Assembly (NCBI RefSeq): GCF_000317895.1
Contig: NC_019567.1
Coordinates: 310,001 to 374,000 of the forward strand
Length of the DNA: 64,000 bases
Source: Bdellovibrio bacteriovorus str. Tiberius
GTDB taxonomy: Bacteria; Bdellovibrionota; Bdellovibrionia; Bdellovibrionales; Bdellovibrionaceae
Direction: 5' to 3'
Shown: piece by piece, positions 32,961-41,846 of the stretch
Numbering within the stretch: position 1 is the stretch's first letter
Layout of the letters: the number at the start of each line of letters is the position of its first letter
The notes under the pieces: model-generated
The model's input: only the letters and a program-made list of their open reading frames with translations
Database searches by the model: none
Told to the model about the DNA's origin: nothing
Program-made: the position numbers and the translations under genes

Positions 32961-35509
32961 TGATTTTCAGACTTGCTTGCCGGGAGCTTCTGCGCAGCTG
33001 GCGTTTCGGGCTCTTTTTCATATTCAATTTAAGTCTTGGTCTGACGGGCTTTGTGTCCCTGCAGGCCTTCAACGTGGCGCTGGAAACTGAAATCCAGGCC
33101 AATGCTAAATCCATTCTTTCTGCCGATCTTGCCGTGGCCGCGCGCCGCGAACTGACTGAAGATGAAGCCAGGAAAATGCGTGAAGTGGTTCCAGCCGGTG
33201 CTACCGAAGGCAAAATCTATGAATTCTTTGCGATGCTTAGTTCGTCCAAGGGTTCAAGATTGGTTTTGGTCAAAGCCGTCGATCAGGCTTATCCGTTTTA
33301 CGGGGAGCTGGATCTTGAATCCGGCCGCCAGATCACCGCGGGCAGTGACAACAAAGATATTCTTTCAGCACCCAAAGCGTGGATTTATCCCGAACTGAAA
33401 TCCCAACTGGGACTTGATGTGGGTGACGAAATTCAGCTGGGTCAGTTGAAACTTAATATTTCTGATGTGGTGAAGAAAGATGCGACTCAGACTTTCCGCA
33501 TGGCAAGTCTTGCACCCAGAATTTTTGTGAACCGCGAGCTTTTGCCGCAGTCGGGGCTTTTACAGTACGGAAGCACGTTCTCGCTGGCGCACTTGTTTAA
33601 GCTGCCAGACACCACGGATCACAAGCTGGTGCGTGATCAGCTTTACAATGTTCTGACTGATCCACAGATCAATGTTGAAACCCCTGAAACAGCGGGTGAA
33701 GATTCCGGTCGTCAGCTGGGTTATTTATCAGACTATCTGGGCCTGGTTGCGATCGTGGCCCTGTTTATGTCGGCGCTGGGGGCGGCCTACATCTATCGTC
33801 TGTTCCTATCCACGCGTATGAAAGAAATCGCCATCTTGCGCACCCTGGGTTTGCAAAGTGGCCAGGCGGTCAGCGTTTACATCCTGCAGGCCTCGATGCT
33901 GGGATTGTTGGCCACCATTCCGACAATGCTGTTTAGTTTGTTGGTTTTGCCTTTGCTAAGTAAGCTGCTTGCGAACTTCACTCCGTTTGATCTAAGCCCG
34001 ACGGTGACACCGGAAGCGTTTTTCATCTGCCTGTTGATGGCGGTGTTTGGCAGCTTCGTGGTCAGTATCCCGTTCCTGATGAAGATCTTTGATCTGCGTG
34101 CGGCGAAACTGTTCAGTGAAGAAAAGTTTGCCGTGGGCGAGGGCCAGCGTCGTTATTGGACGTTCCTGCCTTGTGTGGCTTTGTTCTATTTCCTTTCTGT
34201 GTATCAGGCGCATTCCTGGAAAATCGGCAGCTTGTTTGTCGGTTCGATGGTGGCCGTGGTGTTAGCGCTGCTTTTGATCGGTTATGGCACCGTAAAAATG
34301 GCCGGCTGGATTCGCGGCTTGAACCGCTGGTTCCTGAAGTTCAGTTTTTTAAGTCTTTCCCGCCGTGCGGGGGCGAGTCTTGCGATCTTTGTGGCGCTGG
34401 GTTTAGGTGCTTTGCTGATCAATATTCTGCCGCAGCTGAAGAACTCGTTGCAGGCGGAGTTCCAGCTGGATGCCAACAGCAAGATCCCGTCACTGTTTAT
34501 GTTCGATATTCAGGATGAACAATGGACGGGTCTTGAAAAGATTCTGGCGGATCGTGAAGTGAAGCCTTTGGGCAGATCTCCGCTGGTGCGCGCGCGTATT
34601 CTGAAAGTGAACGATCAGGATTATGAAAGAAAGCTCGACACCCAGGGATTTAAAACCCGTGAAGAAGAGCGTGAAGCCCGCTTCCGCAACCGCGGGATGA
34701 ATCTGTCCTTCCGTGAAGGTCTTTCTGATTCCGAAATCATGATTGATGGCCGGCCGTTCTCGGGTCCTTTTGATCCGGAAAAACAAAAGCGCGCCGAGTT
34801 GTCGGTGGAAACCCGCTTTGCCGACCGCATGGGCTTTAAGATTGGTGATGTCCTGGTCTTTGACGTTCAGGGCGTGGAAGTGGAAGGCGAAATCATCAAC
34901 CTGCGCAAGGTGAAGTGGACAAGCTTCCAGCCGAATTTCTTTATTATGGTGCAAAACGGTGTTTTGAACGAAGCCCCGAAAAGCTGGATTGCAGCGATTC
35001 CGTTCCTGCCAGAACAGCAAAGATCTGAACTGCAAAATGCCATTGCCAAGGAATTTTCCAACGTGTCGGTTATTGATGTTGTGCGCACGGTGGATGATGT
35101 CTTAAAGACCGCCGAAAAAATGAGCTGGTCCCTGGAGCTGATGGCGGGCCTGGCGCTTTTGACCGGATATATCGTGCTGTTTTCGATCGTGCGCAGTCAG
35201 ATCAAGCTGCGCCGTTGGGAGCTGAACATGCTAAAAATTCTCGGCGCCAGCTGGGGAGAGGTCGCAAGCTTCATTCTGACCGAATTTGCCTTCCTCGCAT
35301 TTATCGCCTCGTTCTTTGGGGCGGCGCTGAGTGTGGTGGTGAGTTTTGCTCTGAATACATTCATCTTTGAAAGTGACTTTAAATTCTCGCTGGTGCAGCC
35401 GCTGCTGTCGGTGCTGATTATCACGACGTTAAGTCTGGTGATCTCGTTCCTGGCCAGTCTGGATATCGTGCGTGAAAGCGCCCTGAGCATCCTGCGGGAA
35501 GAAAAATAG
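32960..35509 (+). CDS. FtsX-type ABC permease, YbbP-like
   Basis: The 849-residue membrane protein has an N-terminal span (near 15-37), a periplasmic domain of about 210 residues, then a first set of three-four spans (about 250-400) containing the FtsX pattern YRLFLSTRMKEIAILRTLGLQSGQ. A further set of spans, a second periplasmic part, and a C-terminal FtsX set (LRRWELNMLKILGASWGEVASFILTEF) follow. This two-FtsX layout matches YbbP (COG3127), tied in COG annotation to lysophospholipase L1 export. The nearby TesA-like gene fits this association. Confidence 0.9.
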   Translation: MIFRLACRELLRSWRFGLFFIFNLSLGLTGFVSLQAFNVALETEIQANAKSILSADLAVAARRELTEDEARKMREVVPAGATEGKIYEFFAMLSSSKGSRLVLVKAVDQAYPFYGELDLESGRQITAGSDNKDILSAPKAWIYPELKSQLGLDVGDEIQLGQLKLNISDVVKKDATQTFRMASLAPRIFVNRELLPQSGLLQYGSTFSLAHLFKLPDTTDHKLVRDQLYNVLTDPQINVETPETAGEDSGRQLGYLSDYLGLVAIVALFMSALGAAYIYRLFLSTRMKEIAILRTLGLQSGQAVSVYILQASMLGLLATIPTMLFSLLVLPLLSKLLANFTPFDLSPTVTPEAFFICLLMAVFGSFVVSIPFLMKIFDLRAAKLFSEEKFAVGEGQRRYWTFLPCVALFYFLSVYQAHSWKIGSLFVGSMVAVVLALLLIGYGTVKMAGWIRGLNRWFLKFSFLSLSRRAGASLAIFVALGLGALLINILPQLKNSLQAEFQLDANSKIPSLFMFDIQDEQWTGLEKILADREVKPLGRSPLVRARILKVNDQDYERKLDTQGFKTREEEREARFRNRGMNLSFREGLSDSEIMIDGRPFSGPFDPEKQKRAELSVETRFADRMGFKIGDVLVFDVQGVEVEGEIINLRKVKWTSFQPNFFIMVQNGVLNEAPKSWIAAIPFLPEQQRSELQNAIAKEFSNVSVIDVVRTVDDVLKTAEKMSWSLELMAGLALLTGYIVLFSIVRSQIKLRRWELNMLKILGASWGEVASFILTEFAFLAFIASFFGAALSVVVSFALNTFIFESDFKFSLVQPLLSVLIITTLSLVISFLASLDIVRESALSILREEK

Positions 35510-35555
35510 ACGGGAAACCTTTCAATCCCGTCTGCTTTGATGTACAAAAGTATCC

Positions 35556-36572
35556 ATGTTGACGCCGAACGAGGCCTTGGCCAAAGCCAAAATCATTCTG
35601 GAAGAAGGGGGAGTCATCGGCTTCCCCACCGAGACCGTTTACGGTCTGGCGGCCCGTATTGATATCCCTTCGGCCATCGAAAAGATCTTTACCACCAAAG
35701 AACGTCCGTTTTTTGATCCTTTGATCGTTCATGTGGCGTCTATTGAACAGGCGAAGAAGGTCACAGCCTTCTGGGGACCGGCGTCCCAGGCTCTGGCTGA
35801 AGCTTTCTGGCCGGGTCCGCTGACCATGGTGCTGCCAAGGGATCCTTCCGTAAATGCGATGATCACTTCGGGTCTTGAATCCGTGGGTATTCGCATGCCA
35901 AATCACCCGCTGGCTTTGGAGCTGTTGCAGCAGGTGGGTGTGCCTTTGGCAGCCCCCAGTGCCAACAAGTTCGGTCGCACGTCGCCGACGTCGGCTTCGC
36001 ATGTGCGCGTGGAATTCAAAAATGAAAACGTTTTCGTGGTTGATGGTGGCGATTGTGAAATCGGCATCGAATCCACAGTCTTGTTGGTTCGTCACCGTCC
36101 GGAAGGTGTGGTGCTGTCGATTCTTCGCCGCGGGCATATTCTGAAATCAGATCTTGCACGCGTGCTGGAAGAAAAAGGCCTGGCTTATGAATTCATCGAG
36201 CAGGTCGACAAGCGCGAATCCCCGGGACATATGAAGCATCACTATATGCCGCCAGTTCCGATGGTGGTGTGTCTGGATCCATCCCGCAGCCCGGAAAGTG
36301 TGTTGATGGAAGTGAATGAAAAGATCGGTGAATTGCCGGATGAAATTGAAAGCATCAAGATCATCAAACCCAAAGCGGGGATTCATTCCTATGAAATCCT
36401 GAAGCTGTCGGAAGATCCATTGCTGGCAACGCGTGAATTCTATGGTCACTTGCGTGAAGTGGCCGCACGCGGGAAAGATTGCATTTTGTTTTACCGCGAA
36501 GCCCACCAGACCGGTGAGCGCTGGGAATCCCTGTTTGACCGCCTGAATAAAGCGGCGTCTCTTATTGTCTGA
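35556..36572 (+). CDS. Threonylcarbamoyl-AMP synthase (Sua5 long form)
   Basis: The 338-residue protein has the YrdC/Sua5 N-domain (GGVIGFPTETVYGLAARIDIP, KERPFFDPLIVHV, FWPGPLTMVLP, AAPSANKFGRTSPTSA) and a C-terminal Sua5 domain from about residue 220 (SPGHMKHHYMP at the junction). It makes threonylcarbamoyl-AMP for the t6A37 modification of tRNA. The long form is common outside enterobacteria. The stop overlaps the convergent antiporter gene by 11 bases. Confidence 0.9.
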   Translation: MLTPNEALAKAKIILEEGGVIGFPTETVYGLAARIDIPSAIEKIFTTKERPFFDPLIVHVASIEQAKKVTAFWGPASQALAEAFWPGPLTMVLPRDPSVNAMITSGLESVGIRMPNHPLALELLQQVGVPLAAPSANKFGRTSPTSASHVRVEFKNENVFVVDGGDCEIGIESTVLLVRHRPEGVVLSILRRGHILKSDLARVLEEKGLAYEFIEQVDKRESPGHMKHHYMPPVPMVVCLDPSRSPESVLMEVNEKIGELPDEIESIKIIKPKAGIHSYEILKLSEDPLLATREFYGHLREVAARGKDCILFYREAHQTGERWESLFDRLNKAASLIV

Positions 36573-37446
36573 GTTTTCTTTGCAAACGGAAGGTTAAAGC
36601 AGGGACCATGGAGGTGATAATCGCCATGGCAACAAGGCTTGTGAACAAAGTCATGTCGATCAGTCCGGCTTTCAAGCCGAAGGTGGCCATCAGAATTTCC
36701 ATGGCGCCCCGGGCATTCAGTGACAGTCCGATGGTCATGCTGTCCGTGTGATTGAACTTGCGCCAGCGGGAAACCGCGTAGGATCCGATGATCTTTCCAG
36801 CAAAAGCAATCAACGTCACAATCGCCACCTGACGGGCATCAAAGTGCTGCGCCAGATTCAGGCCCCAGCCAATGGTGACGAAAAACACCGGAGCAAACAC
36901 CCAGCGGGTGATACTTTCAAGCTGTTCGATGTGCTTTTCAGAAATCAAATTCCAGTCTGAAATGAAAAGTCCCGCCATAAAGACAAACACCGGCAGATGG
37001 GAGGCAATCCATGGTCCCATATTTTGTGGCGGCAGCAGGAACGAGAACATGATCCACGCCAGAATGTCACACAAGGTGGCCGCGCTGACGATCAGGCGGC
37101 CCAGGTTGGTGGTGTAAAGGTTTGCTTCTTTTAAAAGCTGGATGATTACCGGCAACGCGGAAACGGCCATGGCGGTTGCCACGAACAAGGTGTTGCTGCC
37201 TTCCGGAAGCAGATACAGGGCACCGATATACCCGGCAATCAATGGAAAGATGAAAGCCCCCACACTGATCCAGGAAGCTTCTTTCACATGGGCCAGAGTT
37301 TTTTTAAGACTTAGCTCTAAACCCGCGGCAAATAGAAATACATAAGCCGCGATTGTTCCCATCAAGGAAACAGTTTCGGTTTTGGGAATATTCAGCAGGG
37401 TCGGGCTTAAGATCAAACCCGCAGCAATAAACAGAAACAATTTCAT
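36562..37446 (-). CDS. CPA2-type cation:proton antiporter, short N-terminus
   Basis: The 294-residue protein has about 10 spans and the CPA2 (KefB/Na-H exchanger) pattern: YVFLFAAGLELSLKKTL, the ATAMAVSALPVIIQLLKEAN and RLIVSAATLCDILAW segment with the conserved Asp, LNARGAMEILMATFGLKAG. It is shorter than the usual ~380, because the normal first span is missing before MKLFLFIAAGLILSP. The start overlaps the upstream gene by 4 bases (ATGA), so truncation at the start is real, not annotation error. No RCK/TrkA-N domain follows. Confidence 0.82.
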   Translation of the reverse strand: MKLFLFIAAGLILSPTLLNIPKTETVSLMGTIAAYVFLFAAGLELSLKKTLAHVKEASWISVGAFIFPLIAGYIGALYLLPEGSNTLFVATAMAVSALPVIIQLLKEANLYTTNLGRLIVSAATLCDILAWIMFSFLLPPQNMGPWIASHLPVFVFMAGLFISDWNLISEKHIEQLESITRWVFAPVFFVTIGWGLNLAQHFDARQVAIVTLIAFAGKIIGSYAVSRWRKFNHTDSMTIGLSLNARGAMEILMATFGLKAGLIDMTLFTSLVAMAIITSMVPALTFRLQRKLRQ

Positions 37447-37961
37447 TTGCGGGATTTTCTCCAGGCAAAGAAGCCCAGGGTTCCGAACGAAGTCAGGATG
37501 GCAAGGACCAGCATCACTTTGTTGCTGGTAGAGGGATCTGAAGATCCAGTGATTCCGAAATAATAGACAGCCGTTTTCAGGATGATCATGGATTGAATCA
37601 TCACCCAGATATACGGCCACAGCTCACGCGCGGTCTTTTGATCCTGAGTCAGTTCTTTCACCGGCTTTTGCGCCTGAACCGGATAGTTCCAGTTGTTCTG
37701 CCGGTGATAATCCACCAAGATGGCATTCCAGCCGGAACGCAGATCTTCAAAGCTGACCGGTTTATCGCAAGTATTCAGATGTTGCGCTAAACGTTCCGCC
37801 GCATCCTTGGTCAGCAGTTCTTCAGTTTCAAGGGAGTAGTAACCCGAGCGATCTGGAGAAAGGTCCTGAGGCAGGTTCTGAATGATTTCCTTCAGGTAGC
37901 TTTCGGCTTCCTGATGAAGTGGAATATCGGAAAGTGGTTTGCGAAAAACAGCTGTTTCCAT
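37443..37961 (-). CDS. Membrane protein of unknown function coupled to antiporter
   Basis: The 172-residue protein has a cytosolic N-terminal part of about 105 residues and two C-terminal spans (PYIWVMIQSMIILKTAVYYFG; KVMLVLAILTSFGTLGFFAW) ending in a basic tail. No family recognised. AGAAGGA precedes the start at 37961, and the ATGA overlap with the antiporter suggests a regulatory or structural subunit. Whether it forms a complex with the antiporter cannot be seen. Confidence 0.7.
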   Translation of the reverse strand: METAVFRKPLSDIPLHQEAESYLKEIIQNLPQDLSPDRSGYYSLETEELLTKDAAERLAQHLNTCDKPVSFEDLRSGWNAILVDYHRQNNWNYPVQAQKPVKELTQDQKTARELWPYIWVMIQSMIILKTAVYYFGITGSSDPSTSNKVMLVLAILTSFGTLGFFAWRKSRK

Positions 37962-38081
37962 AGACGTATCCTTCTCATAGCATAGCCCTTTAATGGAACG
38001 CCAACAATATCCTGTCGCAGTTCTGACAATCTTCACATTTAAAGCCCGCTACACTGAGGTTGATCTTAAGGGGGGCCTTCG

Positions 38082-38957
38082 ATGATCAACTCTCTGGCTT
38101 ACGCAAGTCTTGAGCGAGTTTCCACGAATCTGCAGTCTTTCTATCAACTGCGTCTGAATCGCATCCATAAATTCAAAGCCAAGATCCATATTCAGTCAGA
38201 AGTGGGTCCTTTTGAAATAAAAACGGTGACCGATGTTGAAGAACTGAAAGAAGCACTGACTTTGCGTTACGAGGTCTTCCACCGTGAAATGCAGGGTAAG
38301 AAAGCCCCGACAGGGGTGGACGTCGATGAATTTGACTTCGACTGTGACCACCTGATCATCAAAGAAAAGCGCAGCAATCGGATCGTGGGAACCTATAGAC
38401 TGAACTGCTCTTTGTTCACTGACGAATTTTATTCCGGCAAAGAGTTCATGATGAATGGAATTCTGGCCCAGCCGGGTGTGAAGCTTGAGCTGGGGCGCGC
38501 CTGCATTCACAAGGATTTCCGCCGCGGGGTTTTGATCTCGCTTTTGTGGCGCGGGATTGCTGAATACATGGCAGCCTCTGATTCCAAAATGCTTTTTGGT
38601 TGCGCGACGGTGAAGACGGATGATCCCCGCGATGCAGCCCTGTTGACCCGGTACTTTGAAGAGGAAGGGCGTATTGTGCCGGGGCTTCGCACCCGACCGA
38701 CGCTGGCCTTTACAATGCCGATGCTGAATCACTTTTTAGAAGAAGTCCGAAGCCCTCTCACGGAGACTCAGAGAGCCCAGGCTGAGGAACTTCTTCCCCC
38801 TTTGTGCCGCGCTTACTTGAAGGCCGGAGCTTATATCGGCGGGGAGCCTGCATGGGATCGTGAATTCCAGTGCATTGACTTCTTGACGATTCTTCATCGG
38901 GAAGATTTAAATAGGACCCTGTGGAAGCGATTCAAGCTGGACTCCGCGGAGTCCTAA
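38082..38957 (+). CDS. OlsB-type ornithine N-acyltransferase (GNAT fold)
   Basis: The 291-residue protein fits the OlsB family: FEIKTVTDVEELKEALTLRYEVFHREM, VDEFDFDCDHLIIKE, IVGTYRLNC, then VKLELGRACIHKDFRRGVLISLLWRGIAEYM. OlsB transfers 3-hydroxyacyl from ACP to the alpha-amino group of ornithine, giving lyso-ornithine lipid. The next gene, overlapping by 37 bases, is a PlsC-type acyltransferase, the expected second step (OlsA). The AAGGGGGG ribosome site is strong. Ornithine as substrate is inferred from family. Confidence 0.82.
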   Translation: MINSLAYASLERVSTNLQSFYQLRLNRIHKFKAKIHIQSEVGPFEIKTVTDVEELKEALTLRYEVFHREMQGKKAPTGVDVDEFDFDCDHLIIKEKRSNRIVGTYRLNCSLFTDEFYSGKEFMMNGILAQPGVKLELGRACIHKDFRRGVLISLLWRGIAEYMAASDSKMLFGCATVKTDDPRDAALLTRYFEEEGRIVPGLRTRPTLAFTMPMLNHFLEEVRSPLTETQRAQAEELLPPLCRAYLKAGAYIGGEPAWDREFQCIDFLTILHREDLNRTLWKRFKLDSAES

Positions 38958-39757
38958 AACTTACTGTCTTTGTTCTGATTATCCTGACATTCATGTTGTG
39001 TTCGTACATCTGTCATCTGGTGGTGCGCGACCCGCAGAAAAGGCTTCAGCGTTTTTCAAATAACTCCCGCTTTTTCTCAGGCCTGATTCTGAAGGTTTTC
39101 AATCTGGATCTGACTGTTATCAACAAGCCAGCAAATGATCAAAAATGTCTGATCGTTTCCAATCACATGGGCTTCGTTGATATTCTGATGCTGGCGTCCT
39201 GCAGTCCGATGCTGTTTGTGACTTCCAATGAAATGCGTGAAACCCCATTCCTGGGTCTTTTGACCGAGATGGGTGGTTGCATTTACGTTGAGCGCCGCAG
39301 TCGCACGAAAATTCTGGATGAAATGAAGTCCATCGTAAACGCCCTGCGCGCAGGATTCCGCGTGGTGCTTTATCCGGAAGCGACGTCCACCAATGGTGAG
39401 CGTGTGCTGCCGTTCAAAAAAACTTTGATGATGGCGGCGGCGCAAGCCGGGGTGCCGATTCAACCGGTGGTGATCAACTTCCGTGAAGTGAACGGTGAAG
39501 ACTTCAGCCTGAAGTGGCGTGATCATCTTTGCTGGTATGGGGATATCCCGTTTGCGACCTCCATGTGGAAGTCTGCGATTCTGAAATCCGTAAAGGGCGA
39601 GATCGAGTTTCTGGAGCCTATCTACTCGACCACGGATGATGATCGTGGCCTGATTGCTGACAAAGCCCACGCGGCTATTTCCGCCAAGTTTGTTCCGGTG
39701 AAGGGCTTGCCCACGGAACCCCAGCCTCCAGCCGAGATGCAGGCAGATCCGACTTGA
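38921..39757 (+). CDS. PlsC/OlsA-type lysolipid acyltransferase
   Basis: The 278-residue protein has an N-terminal span (TVFVLIILTFMLCSYICHLV) and the PlsC motifs: VSNHMGFVDILM (H-x4-D), GCIYVERRS, and PEATSTNG as the motif III variant. Placed after OlsB it should add the second acyl chain to make ornithine lipid, as OlsA. The start GTG at 38921 lies 37 bases inside the OlsB gene, so translation is linked. A general glycerophospholipid role cannot be ruled out. Confidence 0.85.
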   Translation: MEAIQAGLRGVLKLTVFVLIILTFMLCSYICHLVVRDPQKRLQRFSNNSRFFSGLILKVFNLDLTVINKPANDQKCLIVSNHMGFVDILMLASCSPMLFVTSNEMRETPFLGLLTEMGGCIYVERRSRTKILDEMKSIVNALRAGFRVVLYPEATSTNGERVLPFKKTLMMAAAQAGVPIQPVVINFREVNGEDFSLKWRDHLCWYGDIPFATSMWKSAILKSVKGEIEFLEPIYSTTDDDRGLIADKAHAAISAKFVPVKGLPTEPQPPAEMQADPT

Positions 39758-39789
39758 TTTAGTTCTTTCGATATGTAAATAATGTGTAA

Positions 39790-40860
39790 ATGAGGAAGAT
39801 CATTCACATCGACATGGACTGCTTTTACGCGGCTGTAGAGGTGAAGTTCCGTCCCGAACTCAAAGGCAAACCTTTGGGGATAGGCGGTCCACCGAACACC
39901 CGCAGCGTGCTGTGCACCGCGAGCTATGAAGCCCGCAAGTTCGGCGTGCGTTCGGCTATGCCTTCTTCCCAAGCGGTGCGCCTGTGTCCGCAACTGGTTT
40001 TGATTCCTCCACATTTTGACTTATATAAGGCTGAAAGCCGCAAAGTTCGCGAAATTCTTGAAAGATTCACAAACAAGATCGAGCCGCTGTCTTTGGATGA
40101 AGCCTATTTGGATGTCACCGATTGCGAGCAGTTTGGCGGCAGTGCCACCCTGATTGCGCAGGAAATCCGCCGTTTGATTTTCACCGAACTGAAGCTGACG
40201 GCGTCGGCCGGGGTGGCTCCGAACAAGTTTCTGGCCAAGATCGCCAGTGACTGGAAAAAGCCCAACGGACAGTTCGTGGTGCGCCCCCAGGATGTGGAAG
40301 GTTTCGTCAAAGATCTGCCGGTGGAAAAGATCTTTGGGGTGGGTAAGGTCACCGCCCAGAAGATGCATGATCTGGGGCTTCGCACCTGTGGCGATATTCA
40401 GAAATACACCGTTCTTGAATTGTCGCACTGGTTTGGATCGCGCGCCGCCGAGCTTTATGATTTTTCCCGCGGCATAGATCATCGTGAGGTGATCACCGAG
40501 TGGGAGCGCAAGTCCCTGACGGTGGAAGAGACCTACAACAAGGATCTTCCGACGTTGCAGGACTGTTTAAAGACGTTGCCTTCGTTGTACGAGGACTTCG
40601 TGCGCCGGATGGATCGCGGGCAGTATCACGATCGCATCAAGGGTTTGGTGATCAAACTGAAGTTTTTCGATTTCAAACAAACCACTCATGAAGAAGTCAT
40701 TCATGACCTTCCCACTTTGCAGGATTTTGAACGCCTGCTTGAAAAGGCCTGGAATCGCAGGGCGGTGCCGGTGCGACTTGTGGGGCTGGGAGTTCGCTTA
40801 GGCACACAAAAGAAATCTTCCTCGGAATCCGATTCATCTCAGCTCAAGTTCGCAATTTAA
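39790..40860 (+). CDS. dinB: DNA polymerase IV (Y family)
   Basis: The 356-residue protein has Y-family motifs: IIHIDMDCFYAAVE, the YEARKFGVRSAMPS block, SLDEAYLDVT with catalytic acids, ASAGVAPNKFLAKIASDWKKPNG, and a HhH region VEKIFGVGKVTAQKMHDLG. DinB carries out error-prone lesion bypass. The C-terminus (KKSSSESDSSQLKF) has an end that could serve as clamp-binding motif (QLKF). No TTAC-N3-GTAA LexA box was found in the 32-base spacer upstream. No ribosome site stands out. Confidence 0.92.
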   Translation: MRKIIHIDMDCFYAAVEVKFRPELKGKPLGIGGPPNTRSVLCTASYEARKFGVRSAMPSSQAVRLCPQLVLIPPHFDLYKAESRKVREILERFTNKIEPLSLDEAYLDVTDCEQFGGSATLIAQEIRRLIFTELKLTASAGVAPNKFLAKIASDWKKPNGQFVVRPQDVEGFVKDLPVEKIFGVGKVTAQKMHDLGLRTCGDIQKYTVLELSHWFGSRAAELYDFSRGIDHREVITEWERKSLTVEETYNKDLPTLQDCLKTLPSLYEDFVRRMDRGQYHDRIKGLVIKLKFFDFKQTTHEEVIHDLPTLQDFERLLEKAWNRRAVPVRLVGLGVRLGTQKKSSSESDSSQLKFAI

Positions 40861-40978
40861 TCTTTATAATGGCGAAATCAGGTGGTGCATTTTTTTCTGG
40901 CATCACTGTTGCTTTACCAGTCCTTTGACCACCAGCGGGGCCACAACGGCTTCGTTTGTTTTAAGAAAGGACACCACT

Positions 40979-41243
40979 ATGAGAAAAATCGTATTTTCCG
41001 GCCTGCTCATAGCCACCTTGTTTCGTTATTCAGGCCTTCACCGTTAGGGCTTTACAGCAAGAGCTGTCGGGTTTGTCTCCGGCTCTGGCATTGATTCCTG
41101 GCTCTATGGCGGTCATCACGGTGATGATCGTGGTTCTGCACGTCCTGGTGAATGCAGATGATCTGACTGAAGGGCAGTCGCTGCGTAAGTCGGTGGAAAA
41201 ATGGCTGGTTAAGCTGTCTGATATGTTGAGAAACAAACGCTGA
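40979..41243 (+). pseudogene. Small membrane protein gene with a frameshift
   Basis: AAAGGA precedes ATG at 40979, whose frame gives MRKIVFSGLLIATLF and stops after 22 codons at 41045-41047. The +1 frame from 41022 continues FVIQAFTVRALQQELSG and reads through a hydrophobic segment (SMAVITVMIVVLHVLV) to TGA at 41241. Joining them by removing one base near 41021-41024 gives an 88-codon protein with two membrane spans. So it is probably a broken gene, or a sequencing error or programmed shift. No recognised family. Confidence 0.6.
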
Positions 41244-41310
41244 AAAATGGATCCTCTCTATTTGCTCACTTTTCTTTGTGAAAAGATAAAGGCAGCGATG
41301 GGAGGTAGTT

Positions 41311-41460
41311 ATGATAAGCCTGTCAGTCGTGATCTTGGTGCTGGCAATAAGTTTTGGAGGATTCTATTTCATTCTTCGCAGCCGCAAAAACGGCTTCTTT
41401 GAAGAAGAGATTGGTAAGAAAGCTCCTCCAGGATTTCATCCGCACCATCGAACAAAATAA
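41311..41460 (+). CDS. 49-residue single-span membrane protein
   Basis: ATG at 41311 follows GGGAGG at a 5-base distance. The product starts MISLSVVILVLAISFGGFYFIL, one membrane span, then a basic/charged tail (RSRKNGFFEEEIGKK, PHHRTK). It is too short for standard ORF lists, but the strong ribosome site, span and terminator immediately after support it. The frameshifted small membrane gene lies 68 bases before it. Unknown function. Confidence 0.65.
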   Translation: MISLSVVILVLAISFGGFYFILRSRKNGFFEEEIGKKAPPGFHPHHRTK

Positions 41461-41484
41461 AAAGGTCCCGCAAGGGACCTTTTT
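41461..41484. terminator. Bidirectional terminator with GCAA tetraloop
   Basis: AAAGGTCCC (41461-41469) and GGGACCTTT (41474-41482) with loop GCAA; T-run on the plus side and, in reverse, A/T-rich flank for the minus gene ending at 41487. Confidence 0.8.
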
Positions 41485-41486
41485 AT

Positions 41487-41846
41487 TTAGAAAACTTTTT
41501 TCCATTCATCTTCTTTGAATCCGACCAGATGAGTGTTGTCGCCGATGACGAACGGACGCTTCACCAGTTTGCCGTTTTCAGAAAGAAGTTTCAGGCATTC
41601 TGCCTCGGTCATGGATGGAAGCTTTTCGCTTAATTTCATTTCCTTGTACATCACACCTGAAGTGTTAAACAGGTTGCGGATGCTGCCGCCACGCTCTTTC
41701 AAAGCCGAAAGCATTTCTTTCAGCTCTTTTTGTGTCGGGGCTTTGTCGACGATCGGCAGTTTGTCGTATTTGACCTTTTTGCCGTCGAGAAATTTCAAAG
41801 CCTTCACGCAGGTGGAACACTTCGCGTACTCGTAAACCTTAAGCAT
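41487..41846 (-). CDS. Spx/ArsC-family protein with CSTC motif
   Basis: The 119-residue protein starts LKVYEYAKCSTCVKALKFLDGK, with CxxC, then LKEMLSALKERGGSIRNLFNTSG, and ends KRPFVIGDNTHLVGFKEDEW. It belongs to the ArsC/Spx group of thioredoxin-fold proteins (YffB/Spx-like); many are redox or unknown-function proteins. Its start overlaps the agmatinase gene by 8 bases, indicating co-transcription. A second ArsC-family gene lies at 17727. Confidence 0.8.
   Translation of the reverse strand: MLKVYEYAKCSTCVKALKFLDGKKVKYDKLPIVDKAPTQKELKEMLSALKERGGSIRNLFNTSGVMYKEMKLSEKLPSMTEAECLKLLSENGKLVKRPFVIGDNTHLVGFKEDEWKKVF

Noticed and set aside
39758-39789. LexA box before dinB
   Set aside because: The spacer has two GTAA words but no TTAC-N3-GTAA palindrome.
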